From Lycorma delicatula (lineage: Eukaryota; Arthropoda; Insecta; Hemiptera; Fulgoridae), in contig NC_134457.1 in assembly GCF_047948215.1 (NCBI RefSeq), positions 82,735,398-82,799,397 of the forward strand: a stretch of 64,000 bases of DNA, read 5' to 3'. Position 1 is the stretch's first letter. Each line of letters begins with the position of its first letter. Positions 62,644-64,000 of the stretch are shown here, piece by piece. A program made the translations under genes and the position numbers. The notes beneath the pieces are model-generated. The model saw only the letters and a program-made list of their open reading frames with translations. It did not search any database and was not told where the DNA came from.

Positions 62644-63087
62644 ATGATGGGTTTATTTTTAAGTAAATTATAGTAAGTAATTAAGTGAAGATAAATTTGT
62701 ATTAAACAATTTTGTTTAATACAAAATGTTTTATGTGTAGATTCTTTCTTAAAGATTCTAGTTGAGTAGTAACAATCTTTATCTTTTTGAGTTAACCTTT
62801 TTTTTTTTTTTTTATCTTGAACTAGCTTTATTATGTTTTGATGGTTATTGTTAGTATTGGGTTTTTAAAAACCATTTTTCATTTTTATTGTAGGTATCTG
62901 TGTCGTGTGGTATACCTGACTTCAGAAGTCGTGATGGTATTTATTCAAGATTAGCAGTGGATTTCCCTGATCTACCTGATCCTCAAGCAATGTTTGATAT
63001 TAACTATTTTAGACAAGATCCAAGACCTTTCTTTAAATTTGCTAGAGAAATTTATCCTGGACAATTCAAACCATCTCCTTGTCATAG
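43327..63087 (+). CDS. Sirt1: SIRT1/Sir2 NAD-dependent deacetylase, first six exons (3' partial)
   Basis: The exons are 43327-43477, 43985-44084, 55131-55258, 57018-57148, 59660-59782 and 62894-63087, and all junction phases agree. They give 275 complete residues. Residues 13-20 (PPKRIKLD) resemble a Myc-type nuclear import signal. Residues 85-103 are very acidic. Residues 127-200 match the SIRT1 helical module ([22 protein letters not shown]). The sirtuin core starts with IIVLTGAG (204-211) and continues [20 protein letters not shown], the NAD-binding motif, then the near-invariant [16 protein letters not shown]. The enzyme removes acyl groups from lysines of histones and transcription factors, using NAD. 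The catalytic His and zinc cysteines lie beyond the window. The start is ATG 43327 (CAAAATGG); the TTG at 43312 is in frame but not a start. Confidence 0.96.
43478..45769. other. SIRT1 introns 1 and 2 outside the transposon
   Basis: Apart from exon 2 (43985-44084), no gene or recognised repeat. Several AT-rich runs only. Confidence 0.35.
43985..44084 (+). CDS. Sirt1: SIRT1 exon 2
   Basis: Encodes residues 51-83 plus two bases ([20 protein letters not shown] then [13 protein letters not shown]). The acceptor is TTGTTGTTGCAG and the donor GTAAGA. Poorly conserved region; supported by phase and splice sites. Confidence 0.85.
46072..49348 (-). mobile_element. Near-complete RTE-like non-LTR retrotransposon
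   Basis: The element reads on the minus strand. It has a 5' UTR of about 300 bases (49348-49045), one long ORF (49044-46087) and a 3' end TGAAGACAAAAAAAAA. Target duplications TTACTGAAG flank it (46063-46071 and 49349-49357), and the empty-site version, ACTTCAGTAA in the same arm repeat, survives near 40503-40512. The 3' end is the same as that of the truncated copy at 7741-9013. It is inserted in the left arm of the long-inverted-repeat element. Confidence 0.95.
46087..49044 (-). pseudogene. Retrotransposon endonuclease/reverse transcriptase, one in-frame stop
   Basis: A 986-codon frame from ATG 49044 to TGA 46087 has a single internal TGA at 48432-48430. An apurinic-type endonuclease comes first: [12 protein letters not shown], then [14 protein letters not shown] and VGDWNASIG; the part after the stop has [18 protein letters not shown]. 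Then comes reverse transcriptase: [64 protein letters not shown] and the catalytic FADD. It ends with [21 protein letters not shown] and a C-terminal part ending RAASNQSND. All catalytic blocks are intact. The TGA may be a CGA changed by CpG deamination (it follows GAC). The clade call, RTE-like, is from motif memory. Confidence 0.9.
49731..50639. other. Interior of the inverted-repeat element, non-coding part
   Basis: AT-rich, between the left arm and the broken gene. It may hold the element's 5' sequence; no motif recognised. Confidence 0.35.
50640..52395 (+). pseudogene. Broken gene of the inverted-repeat element, likely transposase
   Basis: Plus-strand frames give an ordered series. [16 protein letters not shown] is near 50689. 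[20 protein letters not shown] (with one frame shift) is at about 50890-50949. [20 protein letters not shown] leads into [20 protein letters not shown] (51052-51165, in the ORF 51007-51324). [24 protein letters not shown] follows (about 51535-51600), then [14 protein letters not shown]…GGTVKR (about 51790-51858), and a C-terminal part with WWLGEVID (about 52148) and [20 protein letters not shown] (about 52318-52378). I recognise this from multicopy, repeat-derived proteins in insect and cnidarian genomes. Lying inside inverted repeats, it is most simply the transposase. At least five frame changes or stops. Confidence 0.6.
53167..54169. other. SIRT1 intron 2 after the inverted-repeat element
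   Basis: No gene. It contains a CA microsatellite at 53623-53667 and otherwise AT-rich DNA. Confidence 0.35.
53623..53667. repeat. CA dinucleotide microsatellite
   Basis: About 22 CA units without interruption. Confidence 0.97.
54170..54800 (-). mobile_element. Decayed Tc1/mariner-type DDE transposase
   Basis: Minus-strand fragments include [10 protein letters not shown] (about 54513-54484; first catalytic Asp block, normally FSDEAHF), then [13 protein letters not shown] (about 54450-54415) and a segment equal to the GERY…ML…P block ([17 protein letters not shown], about 54312-54262). It is related to the relic at 10880-11721. Many stops. It sits in SIRT1 intron 2, and its limits are approximate. 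Confidence 0.5.
54801..55130. other. SIRT1 intron 2, end part
   Basis: No feature other than the acceptor of exon 3. Confidence 0.4.
55131..55258 (+). CDS. Sirt1: SIRT1 exon 3
   Basis: Encodes residues 85-126 with a run of Asp/Glu ([18 protein letters not shown]) and then a Ser/Leu-rich part ending SGQDWK. The acceptor is ATTTTCTCAG. The donor is G|GTATTG, weaker than the rest, but the phase fits exon 4. It follows an 11-kb intron swollen by transposons. Confidence 0.85.
55259..57017. other. SIRT1 intron 3
   Basis: AT-rich with short AT repeats (56027-56045, 56493-56512). No exon or transposon recognised. Confidence 0.5.
57018..57148 (+). CDS. Sirt1: SIRT1 exon 4
   Basis: Encodes [20 protein letters not shown] through NLDDVSLWK, matching the helical segment ahead of the sirtuin core. 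The acceptor is AACTTGTAG and the donor GTAAGT; it ends in phase 0. Confidence 0.94.
57149..59659. other. SIRT1 intron 4
   Basis: AT-rich with no repeats recognised. It holds one exon-like segment (59345-59420): an acceptor TTCTAACAG followed by a frame reading [20 protein letters not shown], then QTY and stop. The frame does not fit SIRT1 exon 4 in phase. Confidence 0.45.
59660..59782 (+). CDS. Sirt1: SIRT1 exon 5
   Basis: Encodes [20 protein letters not shown] through IIVLTGAG, so the NAD-binding GAG motif ends the exon. Acceptor TTTGCTACCAG, donor GTATGT, phase 0 at both ends. Confidence 0.96.
59783..62893. other. SIRT1 intron 5
   Basis: AT-rich. It contains the AT microsatellite at 62521-62640 and a perfect inverted repeat ATTAAACAA-TT-TTGTTTAAT near 62701-62720. 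No gene seen. Confidence 0.5.
62521..62640. repeat. Long AT microsatellite
   Basis: Two long AT runs separated by an A-rich interruption (62581-62612). It lies 254 bases ahead of SIRT1 exon 6. Confidence 0.97.
62894..63087 (+). CDS. Sirt1: SIRT1 exon 6
   Basis: Encodes [20 protein letters not shown] through FKPSPCH plus two bases of an Arg codon. It holds the GIPDFRS motif and is the most conserved part seen. Acceptor TTTATTGTAG, donor GTATTT. The next exon is outside the window. Confidence 0.97.
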
Positions 63088-64000
63088 GTATTTTATATTT
63101 AATGTTTTTGAATTAGTGATATATTTTGAAACACTAGTACACCAGTTTTTTTTAGAGAATGAAAAAACCAATTTAAAAAAATCACTGTTTTTTTAAGTTC
63201 ATAAACACAAGAATCTTTAGTTGTTAATACACTTTGATAAGTTTCTAAATGTAGAATGTGAAATATTTTTGTGTAAAATACATATAATTTTTGATACTTA
63301 GTGGTAACTTTGACTGGTGTTAATAAGTTGATTGTTAGTTATTTAAATACTTATAAGCTATTATTTATTGAATTTGAAGATGTTACTGTCATTTAGTAAA
63401 TTCACTGTCTCTTAATTGTGGACCATTTAGCTTCTATTATTCTTAAGGGAAAATAGGTATTGATTTGCATTATTTTGAATTAAATATCACGATGAAGCTT
63501 AAGTTATAATGAACCATGTAATTTACCAATTCATAGAAATTAATTAACTATACAATTCTAGTGATCCTTTAGTATACAAAAATTTGCAAGTACTATCTAT
63601 TTGTGTACTAATCTATTTATTTTTGTAATTAAGTGAACTAATAAATATAAATATAAATCTGCGTAAATCAGTAGTAAAGGCATGATACCAATCATGTCAT
63701 GTTTTAGCAAACTTTTATACAGAGAACAATTTTAATGTAGATGATATGAATTATTTTTTAGAGCAATGTCAGGTAAATAACTAACTATAAGAACAATCTG
63801 AACAGTAAAATTTAGAAAATAGCAAAAAAAAAAAACTATTAGCAAGTCTTCATAAAATATTATTATAACTGTTAATTTTTGGAAAATCTGTAAAACTTTA
63901 TAAAAATATAAAATTGCAAAAGTTACAATTTTATATTCACATTAGAAGTTTTTATAAAAATATAAGTTAGTTTTCTTGTATAAGTGAACCTAATTTTGTT
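63088..64000. other. SIRT1 intron 6, runs off the window
   Basis: AT-rich. No further SIRT1 exon was found before the right edge. Confidence 0.5.

Noticed and set aside
62362..62673. 103-residue plus-strand open frame
   Set aside because: Most of it is the Tyr-Ile translation of the AT microsatellite.

Overview
The window looks like nuclear DNA of an arthropod, most likely a hemipteran insect (an inference from the repeat types; the host genes alone cannot place it). It is strongly AT-rich, has multi-kilobase introns, and is loaded with decayed transposons. No prokaryotic features, CRISPR arrays, rRNA or standalone tRNA genes were seen.

Three host genes are supported. (1) At the left edge, on the minus strand, are the last two coding exons (2588-2707 and 928-1169) of a protein I do not recognise, with a poly(A) signal 45 bases past the stop. 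(2) Ribosomal protein RpS24 lies on the minus strand. Its start codon sits alone in exon 1 (42734-42736), followed by coding exons 36418-36486, 33180-33389 and 31357-31473. A probable 3' terminal exon at about 21672-21791 begins with the stop codon. (3) The first six exons of SIRT1/Sir2, an NAD-dependent nuclear deacetylase, lie on the plus strand (43327 to 63087). The gene runs off the right edge after the NAD-binding GAG and GIPDFRS motifs. RpS24 and SIRT1 are head to head and share an intergenic region of about 550 bp that holds an E2F-type site between two CRE half-sites on the SIRT1 side and a TOP-type start on the RpS24 side.

Layout: 0-21 kb holds the unknown gene's 3' end plus mariner, RTE-like, Tc1/mariner-type, Mutator-like and other transposase relics and tRNA-derived SINEs. 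21.7-42.8 kb is RpS24 with transposons in its introns: an element with ~0.5 kb inverted repeats at 24.2-25.9 kb, two mariners, a GC-rich retroposon with target duplications, an R1-like fragment and a SINE. 43.3-64 kb is SIRT1. Its 11-kb second intron carries a DNA element with ~0.6 kb terminal inverted repeats (45.8-53.2 kb), into whose left arm a nearly intact RTE-like retrotransposon (46.07-49.35 kb) has inserted. A second copy of that arm in RpS24 intron 1 preserves the empty site.

I found no clearly new biological system. The most useful observations are the nested insertion and its empty site, the near-intact retrotransposon with one stop codon, the two long-inverted-repeat DNA elements, the shared RpS24/SIRT1 promoter, and the unusual RpS24 3' end.
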